Positions 11,504 through 23,487 of a stretch of 64,000 nt of DNA are shown here, piece after piece (positions within the stretch are counted from its first letter, which is position 1; each line of letters begins with the position of its first letter). The notes under the pieces were generated by a model. That model made no database searches and had not been told where the DNA came from. It worked only from the letters and a program-made list of their open reading frames with translations. The position numbers and the translations under genes are program-made. Source of the DNA: Haematobia irritans (taxonomy: Eukaryota; Arthropoda; Insecta; Diptera; Muscidae); the NCBI RefSeq assembly GCF_050003625.1, contig NC_134400.1, positions 50,906,066 to 50,970,065 of the forward strand, in the 5' to 3' direction.

Positions 11504-13770
11504 TATATAAGCATTAAACGGCTATGGTCAACATATCCAAACGAAGCAACTCCTTAGATCCTTCAAGTCTAGCTTTTGTGTGCATCGATGAGCTCTTGCA
11601 CTTTTTGCAACTTCAACGGCTTTGGTCCACGCTCATTTGTTAATATTTATTGCATCCGTTCTTGAGATATATTCAGCTTATGCACGCAGAGAGCAGGAAT
11701 ATGATCACCCCAAATAAGTTTGAAGATTGAAAATATAAATTTTGGATGGTGAACATGGAACATTTTTGTTGCAAAAATGTTGCTTTCTCGGCAGACATAT
11801 ATATGGTTGCCGAAATCTGATATAAATTATTATGATTTCGACTAAATATCATAACTAGTTGCTCTTGAAAAATGTTTGGGGTCTTCATATTCCTTCTCTG
11901 AGTGCGGGTAGGTTTGCTACCACTGCGGCGCGGGTGGCTTCAGGGCTTCACTTTTCAGATCACCTCTTAGTTAGTTATCGTGTTTTTTTTTATCCACTTT
12001 TTGAACGCAATGCAACACTGGCGCAGAAAAGCAATCACATACATGGTTGGAGTTTTATTGTAAATACGAAATTTGGAAAATAATTATAAAATATCTTGTT
12101 GTTTTTTTATGAATTTGTATGATAAATGTTTGAATTAAAATTTGATATACGAGTACATATGAACTCTGTTAACTAACATAATATTTTAACGTATTTGTGG
12201 ATTTCATCAGTAACATATATAGATAAACATTGTAATACAACACTGACAACTAGCGGTATTTATTTACAAATGCCAAAATAAAATAAAGTTAGTTGCCTTT
12301 ATAACCGAAACCAACAAGACGTTTTTTTCTGATTTAATCAATTTTTAGTTGTCCGCAAAATTTTAATTTTGTTAATTTTTCGTTTTTGAAAACGCCTTAA
12401 AAAAGCTTAAGGCTCAACACACACTATCACGATTAAATAACTATTTTTGAATGCAATAGATCAAAATGATTTTGTAAGCTTGTAAACTACAAAACGAAAT
12501 GTCACTGAAATAAATATATCAGGTCTCAGACGAGTGGTTTGGTACTGATAGAAACCTGAAGTTATTTCTAGTTCATATCAGCCATCATATCTAATGCATT
12601 TTTCTTTCTGTGCATACACTGATATGTCCATGACAACTATTAGCTTATGCAATTTAACCTGAATCACTAGGGTTTTCGAATTGACAGACACATAATGGAG
12701 CATTTTCTACAGCTCTAATGCCACAAAACGCAATCTCTCTTCCACTCCTAAAATGTGCACTTAAAAATAAAATCCCAAATGGTGTTGCTAAGTGCGATGG
12801 TGCATTTGGAACAGCACTGCCCTGCTGCATCCCAGCAACATGTGGTATTCAGTCGTGGAAGCACTTGTACCACAATGCCTCTAGTCTGGGTAACTAAATA
12901 CAGGCCATTTCGTTGGCTATGATATTGGTTTTGCTGGGCAGATAATTCTATCTGTGGCACAAGTGGCTTTTATGAGTTCTTTTCATTATGTTTTTTAAAC
13001 TATAATCACATAAATGTTTGACACATTGGGACCTCAACAGCAGCCGTAGCACTAACAATCTCCTATGTTTTGTGTTTATTTTCAGAATTCAATGGATGTG
13101 TTTTCTCATTTTCGTTTGTTCAAAAATTTGAAGTCGGGGGAAATGGTAAATATCGGCAGGCAAACTTGAAATGCCATTCAAAAAATTATTCTAGACAATT
13201 ATAGTCATAATCTAGACCATTTCCAAATTTTATGACCAGAAATTTATGTTGTAGCTGCTTTGCCCTACACAATCGTCATACAAATTCGGTACAAAAATCC
13301 CATATTGTTTTTCCTAAATCCACTCCAATAAAATTCGAGAAAAACAATACGAAAACCCATAAAACGTTTTCCAAAGTAATCGGGTATTATTTGGTGAAAG
13401 TCAAGAGCGGTGTCGTGGGCGGGCGGGCGGTTGAGAGTATCGAATTCATGTACGATATGTTCCTGAAGATTAATATATTTGTACATATGTACTCTTGTTA
13501 ATACATTTGTGTGAATTCATGATATTTAATAGGCAATCATCCTCCTTCACCCATATAAAAAGTTTCACAAAAACAAGTTTTAAGTAATATTTAAAATTAT
13601 TACTATATTACTCATGATTGTACAATAGGAAATTTGTTCCAATGTCAATGCACTTGTAATTATAAATTATATAAATAAGTCTGCTTTTTATGGCTCATAA
13701 AATCGTACACATTTAAAATGCGTTTATGACCCTGAGTAGTTCAATTTGACATGGTTTTAATACAAAAGTA
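11504..13770. other. Mostly unique AT-rich sequence
   Basis: No ORF above about 90 codons, no domain and no tRNA are visible. A short GC-rich GGGCGGGCGGGCGG lies near 13420. Part of 12640-12960 is less AT-rich but shows no protein-like frame that I recognise. This is a candidate for real intergenic or intronic host DNA. Confidence 0.4.
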
Positions 13771-13771
13771 C

Positions 13772-14165
13772 ACTCAAAAAAAGTTTACTTGGATCCAAAG
13801 ATTTTGACCATTTTTTAAGGATTTTGGTTTTGCTATTAAAATAAATACAATTTTTAGCGACATATCTGGCTTTAAATCTAGGACCAATATTAGGATACAG
13901 ACCTCTTTTATCAAATTTTTATTCTCTTTTAGCGTTCTATTAATAAACAAATGCCAGTTTAAAAATCCAAATTATAACGGATACTTCAAAGTAAAAAAAT
14001 GTTTTCTTAATTCCAAAAAACTTAAAATCAAAGACGCAAAATCCTCAAAATAAGTCTTAGCCTATATTTGAAGCGTTTTTATCTTAAATCCAAAGTTTCA
14101 ATATTTAAGTTAATCTAAGGACAATTTCCTTGAATCAAAAATGTGTTTCCTTACTTACGAAGGGA
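13772..14165. mobile_element. CACT-type MITE relic
   Basis: It starts CACTCAAAAAAAGTTTAC and has internal wording like the MITE at 60783-61430 (AAAGATTTTG, TATATTTGAA, repeated runs of TTTCCTTA). The right terminus is not clear. Confidence 0.4.
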
Positions 14166-14184
14166 CGAAAATTTAAAAAAATTG

Positions 14185-14625
14185 TATCCTAAATTTTTAT
14201 CAAAATTTTGTCAAAATTTTAGTTTTTCAGAAAATTTTGTCAACATTTTATATCTATAAACATTTTCATAAAAATTTTATTTCTTAGAAAATGTTGTCAA
14301 AATTTTATTTCTATAGAACATTTTGTCTAAATTTTTATTTCTATTGAATATTTTATCAAAATTTTATTTCTATAGAAAATTTTATCAACTTTTCATTTCT
14401 ATAGAAAATTTTGTCAAAATTTTATTTCTATAGAAAATTTTGTCAAAATTTTATTTCTATTGAAAATTTTGCCAAAATTTTATTTCTATAAAAAATATTT
14501 TTAAATTTGTATTTCTATAGAAAATGTTGTCAAAATTTTATTTCAAAGAAAATTTTTATCAAAATTTGTCACAATTTTAATTCTTCAGAAAATGTTGTCA
14601 ACAATTTTGAATCTATAGATTTTGT
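14185..14625 (+). repeat. 29-bp palindromic minisatellite
   Basis: About 15 diverged units of a 29-bp repeat built from the palindromes TTTCTATAGAAA and AAAATTTT joined by GTC. The same repeat occurs in many other places in the window. Confidence 0.85.
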
Positions 14626-14629
14626 AAAA

Positions 14630-14782
14630 GTCTATCAAGTGTATGTATTTGGGACAAGCCTTTATATATAGCACCCAACACATTTGACGGATGTGATATG
14701 GTATCGAAAATTTAGATCTACAAAGTGGTGCAGGGTATAATATAGTCGGCCCCGCCCGACTTTAGACTTTCCTTACTTGTTT
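14630..14782 (+). mobile_element. DINE-B 3' end fragment
   Basis: It ends GGTATAATATAGTCGG, CCCCGCCCGACTTTAGAC and CTTACTTGTTTT. GTCGG and CCGAC pair as a short hairpin just before the terminus. Confidence 0.75.
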
Positions 14783-14789
14783 TTTACTA

Positions 14790-15026
14790 AAATTGTGTTC
14801 CACGCTAGTGCATTAGCCAACTTAAATTTTGGGTCTATAGATTTTGTAAAAGTCTATCAAATTCTGTCCAAATCGAGTGATATTTAAATGTATGTATTTG
14901 GGACAAACCTTTATATATAGCCCCCAACACATTTGATGGATGTGATAGGTATCGAAAATTTAGATCTACAAACTGGTGAGGGTATAATATAGTCGGCCCC
15001 GCCCGACTTTAGGCTGTCCTTACTTG
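14790..15026 (+). mobile_element. DINE-B 3' end fragment, second
   Basis: It is a fuller copy of the same terminus, starting near the junction AAATTGTGTTCCACGC. It contains GGGACAAACCTTTATATATA and AGCCCCCAACACATTTG, and ends at CCTTACTTGTT. It directly abuts the next element. Confidence 0.75.
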
Positions 15027-17108
15027 TTATACCCTCAACCATAGGATGGGGTTATATTAACTTTGTCATTCCGTTTGTCACACATCGAAATATTGCTCTA
15101 AGACCCCATAAAGTATATATATTCTGGGTCGTGGTGAAATTCTGAGTCGATATAAGCATGTCCGTCCGTCTGTTGAAATCACGCTAACTTCCGAACGAAA
15201 CAAGCTATCGACTTGAAACTTGGCACAAGTAGTTGTTATTGATGTAGGTAAGATGGTATTGCAAATGGGCCATATCGGTCTAATTTTACGTATAGCCCCC
15301 ATATAAAGGGACCCTCAAATTTAGCCTGTGGAGCCTCTAACAGAAGCATGTTTCATCCGATCCGGCTGAAATTTGGTACATGGTGTTGGAATATGGTCTC
15401 TAACAACCTTGTAAAAATTGGTCCACATCGGTCCATAATTATATATAGCTCTCATATAAACCGATCCGACTGAAATTTGTTACATGATGTTGGGATATGG
15501 TCTCTAATAACTGAGCAAAAATTGGTCCACATCGGTCCATAATTATATATAGCCGCCATATAAACCGATCCCCAGATTTGGCTGGCGGAGCCTCAAAGAG
15601 AAGCAAATTTCATCCGATCCGTCTGAAATTTGGTACATAATGTTGGTATATGGTCTCTAACAACCATGCAAAAAATTGTCCACATCGGTCCATCATTATA
15701 TATAGCCCCCATATAAAACGTTCTCCAGATTTGACCTCAGGAGCATCTTGGAGGAGCAAATTCATCCGATCCGGTTCAAATTTGGAACTTGGTGTTAGTA
15801 TATGGCCGCTAACAACCATACCAAAATTGGTCCATATCGGTCTATAGTTATATATAGCCGATCATCCGATCCGGCTGAAATTTGGTACATGGTTTTAGTA
15901 TATGGTCGTTAACAACAATGCAAAAATTGGTCCACATCGGTCCATAATTATATATAGCCCCCATATAAACCGATCCCCCGATTTGGCTTGCGGAGCCTCT
16001 AAGAGAAGCAAATTTCATCCGATCCGGCTGAAATTTGGTACATGGTGTTGGTATATGTTCTCTAATGACCATGCACAAATTGGTCCATATCGGTCCATAA
16101 TTATATATAGCCCCCATATAAATCGATTCCCAGATTTATCCTCCGGAGCCTCTTGGAGGAGCAAAATTCATCCGATCCGGTTGAAATTTGGAACATGGTG
16201 TTAGAATGTCGTCTCTAACAAACACGCAAGAATTGATCCATATCGGTCCATAATTATATATAGCCCCCATATAAACCGATCCCCCAGATTTGGCTTGCGG
16301 AGCCTCTAAGAGAAGCAAAGTTCATCCGATCCGTCTGAAATTTGGTACATGGTATTGGTATATGTTCTCTAATGACCATGCAAAAATTGGTCCACATCGG
16401 TCCATAATTATATATAGCCCCCATATAAACCGATCCCCCGATTTGGCTTGCGGAGCCTCTAAGAAACAAAAATTTCATCCGATCCGGTTGAAATTTGCAA
16501 CGTGGTGTTAGTATAAGGCCGCTAATAACCATGCCAAAATTGGTCCATATCAGTCTATAGTTATATATTGGCGATCCGCAATCACATAAAAGTTAGTCCA
16601 AATCTACCAAAATTGTATTTTTATGGAAAACATTGTCAACGTGTTATTTCTATAGAAAATTTTGTCAAAATTTTATTTCTATAGAAAATTTTGTAAAAAT
16701 TTTATTTCTATAGAAAATTTTGTCAAAATTTTATTTGTATAGAAAATTTTGTCAAAATTTTATTTCTATAGAAAATTTTGTCAAAATTTTATTTGTATAG
16801 AAATTTTTGTCCAAATTTTACTTCTATAGAAAATGTTGTCAAAATTTTATTTTGTCAAAATTTTATTTTGTCAAAATTTTATTTAATCGGCCTTTTTTAG
16901 TTTAATATATACTACGTATGGACTACCTTGTAATTTAGAAGACGATGTTAGGAAATTTTTTGAGATACCTTGCCATCGGCAAGTGTTACCGCAACCCAAG
17001 TAATTCGATTGTGGATGACAGTCTTCAGTAGAAGTTTCTACGCAATCTATGGAGGAGGGTACATAAGCTTCGGCCTGGCCGAACTTACGGCCGTATATAC
17101 TTGTTTTT
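15027..17108 (+). mobile_element. DINE-A element, near complete
   Basis: The 5' hairpin TATACCCTCAACCATAGG is followed by the core (CATGTCCGTCCGTCTG near 15160). An array of about 153-bp units follows from about 15300 to 16570; each unit holds CATCCGATCCGGCTGAAATT, ATCGGTCCATAATTATATAT and AGCCCCCATATAAACCGATC. The 29-bp minisatellite follows (16600-16885). The 3' end runs from TTTAATATATACTACGTATG to the hairpin TTCGGCCTGGCCGAA, the palindrome ACGGCCGT and ATACTTGTTTT. The architecture matches non-autonomous Helentron/DINE-1 elements: no TIRs, a 3' hairpin, a T-rich target. No protein is encoded; short frames come from the 153-bp period. Confidence 0.7.
16600..16885 (+). repeat. 29-bp palindromic minisatellite in a DINE-A
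   Basis: About ten units between the 153-bp array and the 3' end. The last units have shrunk to TTTTATTTTGTCAAAA. Confidence 0.9.
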
Positions 17109-17336
17109 TATTAACATTGTGTTTCTTCCAGGACGTTAGCCGATTTCAATTTTAATTGTAGACATTTTGTAGAAGTACAAAAAATTGTCTCCATTATAAG
17201 TATTTGTATCTGGCAATGCAAACCTTTATACAGCTCCCAGCAAATTTGAAGTAGTTGAGATGTTGGTCTACATGGTGGTGAAGGGTATAATATAGTTGGC
17301 CCCGCCCGACTATATTCAGGGTATAACTTACTTGTT
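17109..17336 (+). mobile_element. DINE-B-like 3' end variant
   Basis: CATTGTGTTTCTTCCAGG is followed by GGTGAAGGGTATAATATAG, TTGGCCCCGCCCGACTATA and an ending of ACTTACTTGTTA. A related variant is at 34125-34314. Confidence 0.65.
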
Positions 17337-17944
17337 ATACCCTGTACCACAGTAGTGGTGAAGGGTATAAAATGCCGATTAAATACGTATATAATACATA
17401 TTGACAAAATTTTGAAAAAATTTTTTATAGAAATAAAATTTTGACAAAATTTTCTATAGAAATAAAATGTTAACAAAATTCTCTATTGAAATAAAATTTT
17501 GCCAAAATTTTCTATAGAAGTAAAATTTTAATAAAATTTTCTATAGAAATCAAATTTTGGCAAAATTTTCTATAGAAATAAAATTTTGACAAAAATTTCT
17601 ATAGAAATAAAATGTTGAAAAAATGTTCTATAGAAATAAAAGTTTGACAAAATTTTCTATAGAAATACAATTTCGACAAAATTTTCTATGTCAATAAACA
17701 AGTAAGGAAAGTCTAAAGTCGGGCGGTGCCGACTATATTATACCCTGCACCACTTTGTAGATCTAAATTTTCGATACCATATCACATCCGTCATATGTGT
17801 TGGGGGCTATATATAAAGGTTTGTCCCAAATACATACATTTAAATATCACTCGATTTGGACAGAATTTGATAGACTTTTACAAAATCTATAGACTCAAAA
17901 ATTAAGTTGGCTAATGCACTAGGGTGAAACACAATTTTAGTAAA
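17335..17944. mobile_element. DINE-B 5' end, minisatellite and inverted 3' end
   Basis: The 5' hairpin TATACCCTGTACCACAGTAG is at 17336. The minisatellite in reverse sense follows (17400-17695), then an inverted 3' terminus (CAAGTAAGGAAAGTCTAAAG, GTCGGGCGGTGCCGAC) running to 17944. Either two copies are joined or one element was rearranged. Confidence 0.55.
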
Positions 17945-19391
17945 AACATGTATATACGGCCGTAAGTTCGGCCAGGCCGAAGCTTATGTACCCTCCACCA
18001 TGGATTGCGTAGAAACTTCTACTGAAGCCGATGGCAAGGTATCTTAAAACTTCCTATACCTTATAGTCCATACGTGGTATATATAAAACTAAAAAAAAGT
18101 CGATTAAATACGTATATAATTAAGTATAAAGTTTCTATAGAAATAAAATTTTTACAAAATAAAATTTTGACAACATTTTCTATAGAAGTAAAATTTCGAC
18201 AAAATTTTCTATAGAAATAAAATTTTGACAAAATTTTCTATAGAAATAACATTTTGGCAATGTTTCTATAAAAATAAAATTTTGGTAGATTATTTTTGGC
18301 TCGAGTGGCAACCATGATTATGAACCGATATGGACCAATTTTTGTGTGATTGGGTATCGGCTATATATAACTATAGACCGATATGGACCAATTTTGGCAT
18401 GGTTATTAGCGGCCTTATACTAACACCACGTTGCAAATTTTAACCGGATCGGATGAATTTTGCTCCTCCAAGAGGCTCCGGACATCAAATCTGGGGAACG
18501 GTACATACGGGAACTATATATAATTATGGACCGATATGGACCCATTCTTGCGTGTTTGTTAGAGACCACATTCTAACACCATGTTCCAAATTTTAACCGG
18601 ATCGGATGAATTTTGCTCCTCCAAGAGGCTCCGGAGGACAAATCTGGGGATCGATTTATATGGGGGCTATATATAATTATGGACCGATATGCACCAATTC
18701 TTGCATGGTTGTTAGAGACCATATACTAACACCACGTACCAAATTTTAACCGGATCGGATGAATTTTGCTCCTCTAAGTGGCTCCGGAGGTCTAATCTGG
18801 GGATCGGCTTATATGGGGGCTATATATAGTTATGGGTCGATGTGAAACAATTTTTGATTGGTCATTAAAGAACATATACTAACACCATGTAGCAAATTTC
18901 AGCCGGATCGGATGAAATTTGCTTCTCTTAGAGCAATCGCAAGCCAAATTTGGGGGTCCGTTTATATGGGGGCTATACATAAAAGTGGACCGATATCGAC
19001 CAATTTTTGCGTGGTTGTTAGAGACCATATTCTAACACCATGTACCAAATTTCATCCGGATCGGATGAAATTGGCTTCTCTTAGAGCAATCGCACGCCAA
19101 ATTTGGGGGTCCGTTTATACGTAAAAGTGGACCGATATGGCCCATTTTCAATACCATCCGACCTACATCAATAACAACTACTTGTGCCAAGTTTGAAGTC
19201 GATAGTTTGTTTCGTTCGGAAGTTAGCGTGATTTCAACAAACGGACGGACGGACGGACATGCTCAGATCGACTCAGAATTTCACCACGACCCAGAATATA
19301 TATACTTTATGGGGTCTTTGAGCAATATTTCGATGTGTTACAAACGGAATGACAAAGTTAATATACCCCCATCCTATGGTGGAGGGTATAA
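17945..19391 (-). mobile_element. DINE-A element, near complete
   Basis: It has the mirror order of the element at 15027. The 3' hairpin GTTCGGCCAGGCCGAAGC is at 17960, followed by a short minisatellite (18130-18275) and about five 153-bp units (18300-19130). The core is GGACGGACGGACATGC near 19245, and the 5' hairpin CCATCCTATGGTGGAGGG is at 19371. It is non-coding. Confidence 0.7.
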
Positions 19392-19393
19392 AA

Positions 19394-20479
19394 AAATATG
19401 GAAAACATTTAAATCTGAAGCAATTTTAAGGAAACTTCGCAAAAGTGTATTTATGATTTATCGCTCGATATATATGTATTAGAAGTTTAGGAAAATTAGA
19501 GTAATTTTTACAACTTTTCGACTAAGCAGTGGTGATTTAACAAGGAAAATGTTGGTATTTTGACCATTTTTGTCGAAATCAGAAAAACATAAATGGGAGC
19601 TATATCTAAATCTGAACCGATGTAAACCAAATTTGGCACGCATAGCTACAATGCTAATTCTACTCCCTGTGCAAAATTTCAACTAAATGGGAGTTAAAAA
19701 TTGGCCTCTGTGGTCATATGAGTGTAAATCGGGCGAAAGCTATATATTGGAGCTATATCTAAATCTGAACCGATTTCAACCAAATTTGGCACACATAGCT
19801 ACAATTCTAATTCTACTCCCTGTGCAAAATTTCAACTAAATAGGAGCAAAAAATTGGCCTCTGTGGTTATTTGAGTGTAAATCGGGCGAAAGCAATATAT
19901 GGGAGCTGTATCTAAATCTGAACCGATTTCAACCAAATTTGACACGCATAGCTATAATGCCAATTCTGCTCCCTGTGCGAAATTTCAACTAAATCGGAGA
20001 AAAAAATTGGCCTCTGTGGCAAATGAGTGTAAATCGGGCGAAAGCTATATATGGGAGTTATATCTAAATCTGAACCGATTTGGCTGATATTTTGCAAGTT
20101 TTTCGAGACTCATAAAATATTGGGATGTACGGAATTTGAATAAAAATTATGACCAGATCGGTGAAAAATATATATGGCAGCTATATCTAAATCTAAACCG
20201 ATTTTTCCAAATTCAATAGGGATCGTCTTTGAGCCGAAACAGGACCCTATATCAAATTGTAGGACAATCGGACTAATACTGCGAGCTGTACTTTGCACAC
20301 AAAAATACACCAACAGACAGACAGACAAACGGACAGACAGATGGACATCGCTAAATCGACTCAGAATTTAATTCTAAGACGATCGGTATACTAAACGATG
20401 GGTCTCAGACTTTTCCTTCTTGGCGTTACATACAAATGCACAACTTATTATACCCTGTACCACAGTAGTGGTGAAGGGT
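19394..20479 (-). mobile_element. DINE-B element
   Basis: The units contain TATATGGGAGCTATATCTAA, TCTGAACCGATTTCAACC and ATGAGTGTAAATCGGGCGAA. The core is GACAGACAGACAAACGGAC at 20320. The 5' hairpin ACCACAGTAGTGGTGAAGGG is at 20459. The 3' terminus lacks the usual CTTGTTT, and the body from 19394 corresponds to 37361-37525 in the opposite sense. Confidence 0.65.
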
Positions 20480-20748
20480 ATCAATATAGGAAACATTTAA
20501 ATATGAACCAATTTTGAGGCAACTTCGCAAAAGTGTATTTATGATTTATCGGTCGATAGATGTGTAATAGAGTAATAGAAAAATTTGAGTCATTTTGATA
20601 AGTTTTCGACTTAGCAGTGGCGATTTGATAAGGGAAAAAAAATCTCTATCAACCGTCGAACGGAACGGACGTGTTTTTCAATAGCGGATAAACTCATCGT
20701 AATAGGTACCTACTAAGAATTTCAAGTGTGGTGGGATATTAAGCCACC

Positions 20749-21963
20749 ATGCAGCGAAATTCCAAGTCATCCACTGGGTTGCTAACTTCAGGGCCCAGTG
20801 GACGGGTATCGACTAGAGTTATAAATCTGGGCAATGACCAAGAGTTAGGCCCAATTAGTCGACCTGTAGACGGGTCGACAGGTGGCGACACTATGACAAG
20901 TCGAACTTTTTCTAAGGTAACGACATCAAAAGGAGGTAATCCCTCACGAAAGAGATTCAAGGAACGCAGAAATGCTTTGTTTATCCTAAAGAAATTAGGA
21001 TCAGTCGACCCAAGCACGTTGTCGGCTAAACAAAGCGATTCCTTAAAATGGGCTCAAGGAATTCTTGAGGCTGGAAAAAGGGAACGATCACCGGATGAGC
21101 TGTCATCCTCCAAAAGGGATCAACGATCATTTGCCTCAGTTGCTAAAGACAGCCTTGTGATGGCTATCATAAATAAAGGAGCATTGGACGGTATGGTTCC
21201 AAAGCAAAAATGGGGGGGAAATTGAGAATGCTCTGTCTGTCGTCTACTCACAGGTGCTGGCCCAGATCCTCGAAACCAAGAGGCTGGTTGGTATCAAGGA
21301 CGATTTAAGCTAGTCGCATTTGAGGACCAGAGGTCTATAGAATGTTTAAAAGCTGCTCTGATACTAATTGGTGAAGTTTGGGAAGGAGCTGCTCTAGAGT
21401 TAGTCGAGAAGAAAGACATACCGGCTAGACCTAGAGCACATACGTGGATACCTGCAAACCCTTCTGACCCTGAATCTATTTTAAATAGACTGAACCGATG
21501 CAATCCAAATCTTCCAACAGCTGATTGGAAGGTTGGCCGTTTGGATGAAGTGGATGGACCAAGACGGGATGCAGTGTTTATATTGAACACTCAGTCTTTG
21601 CCACATCTAGCAAAGTCCCAGGGCCGTGTATGTTATGGCTTTCATTATATCCAAATGAAGGTATATAAAAACGATCAGCTAAAGGGTTCAGAAATGGACA
21701 AGCCTCTGTCTGAATCAGAAGTAAGCGGATCCTTTTGCGAAGTCGAGGGAGATACCAAAGTTGATGACATGGATATACACCGTATGCGAGAGGAGGTTTC
21801 TATTGCCTCAGAACTCACCAAAGTTGAACCTATGGTTATTGCGACAGTCACCGAGATCTCTGAAGAGAACATTCTTGATGACTCGATTGAAGCGGCTGAT
21901 GTGACGGTTGTTGAAAATCTCGATGGTCCTACGGATCCTCCAGATAAATCTTCATCATTGTAA
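20749..21963 (+). pseudogene. LINE copy 2 ORF1, frameshifted
   Basis: It starts at the same ATG context as copy 1. A G run of seven instead of six at about 21212 shifts the frame and gives TGA at 21223-21225. A 13-nt deletion near 21256 then restores the original frame, so the net change is minus 12 nt and the tail to 21963 is in frame with the start. At codon 202 it has the intact GAA that copy 1 lost. The protein would otherwise be the DUF4780-like ORF1 product. Confidence 0.85.
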
Positions 21964-23487
21964 GGCTCCATGTGCTGCCTTAAAAGTTCTCCTGATGAAA
22001 GGAGACATAGATATAGTTCTTATTCAAGAACCATATGTTTATAGAAACAAAATATGTGAATTAAGTACTCCGGGGTTCAAACTATTGCAGTATACTGGTA
22101 ATGATGTAAATCGAGCCTGTATAATTGCTAAAAACGAGCTCAACTTGTTTCTACTTCCTTCAATGTGCAATACAGACACTGTCGTTGCCAGTTTAGAAAT
22201 AGCCAAATGCCAATATTGGGTATCTTCGGTCTACATGGGATATGAGAGGGAGATGCCTCCATATGCCGTTAAGACCTTAGTGGAGGAGTCACTGAAAACA
22301 AAGACGAAACTCATTATGGGATGCGATGCGAATGCACATCATAGTATATGGGGAAGTAGTGATACTAATGCAAGGGGAGAGTCGCTAATAGAGTTTATTT
22401 TGCGTACTAATCTGGTAGTTTGCAACAAGGGAGATGCCCCAACCTTTGTCACTAAAAACAGGCAAGAGGTTTTGGACATCACCTTGGCTTCGCAAGAACT
22501 GAATGAAATGATATCTGAGTGGCAGGTTTTAAGTGAACACAGCTTCTCAGATCATCGCTACATCAGTTTCAAATTTGATGTTCATATCACCAAGACCATA
22601 TTTCCGCCAAATGTTAGGAAAGCTGACTGGAATAGGTATAGGGAATCGTTCAATTCGATGATCCCGGAAATAACAGAGGCAAATATGAGAAATGTGCAAG
22701 GTATCGAATAAGCAGTGGAGCGGATTACTAAGGCCTTTAACATCTCACTGAAAGCTGCATGCCCTAGAGGAAAGCCAAGGGCGAAACATCGACCACTATG
22801 GTGGTCTACGGAATTAAGTAATATGAGGAAATCCTGCAGGAAGTTCTTTAGCAAGGCAAAGTCCACCAGAGCCCCTGAGGACTGGGACGCTTACAAGAAG
22901 AATCTGAGAGGATACAAGCGAGAACTTAGAAAAGCTCAGCATAACTCTTGGAATGATTACTGCAGCAGTATTGAGAATACGTCCGAGGCTTCCAGACTAC
23001 GGAAGGTTCTAGCATCCACCAACTCCGCTCCAGGTTTCATTAAAACATCGGAGGGCAACGTCCAGTGAGGAGACGCTGGAGATACTATTGGACACACATT
23101 TTCCTGGAAATCACACGGTTGAACCATGTACTGGCGGTGACACACTTGCTCAGCGGTCGTTTCCTGTCGATGAAACACTAGATATGCTAATGTTCTCGAG
23201 ACGTCAGATATCACTCCTGATATCTGCTATAACGGGTCGCTGCCTGATAGGCGATTTTGCCAAAACTATTGGCGCGAAGTATAATGACTATTGGTATGAG
23301 CTGTCATGATGCGGAGGAAAAAGAATCAATTAAACACCTCTTGTGTGAGTGTCCTGCATTTTGTGTAAAGCGCAAGCAACTTTTAGGAGAATATAGCTAC
23401 AGATTACTGGCGGATCTGGAAAACGTTAACTTAAGCAGTTTGCTAATGTTTTTGGAACAATCTGGTTGGTTCAACAAAGAAAAATAA
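21923..23487 (+). pseudogene. LINE copy 2 ORF2, RT and RNase H deleted
   Basis: The endonuclease domain is present (QINLHHC, QEPY, GCDANAHHSIWG, SDHRY). A stop at 22709-22711 replaces a His codon. An 8-nt deletion near 23058 shifts the frame. The 1986-bp deletion (a multiple of three) then joins the region before the RT to the C-terminal segment TLDMLMFSRRQISLLISAIT. One further inserted G near 23293 shifts the frame before the Cys/His tail (CHDAEEKESIKHLLCECPAF). No catalytic RT or RNase H residue remains. Confidence 0.88.

Noticed and set aside
13232..13501. 89-codon frame in the unique region
   Set aside because: Overlapped by an equally long frame on the other strand, Lys/Phe rich, with no motif.
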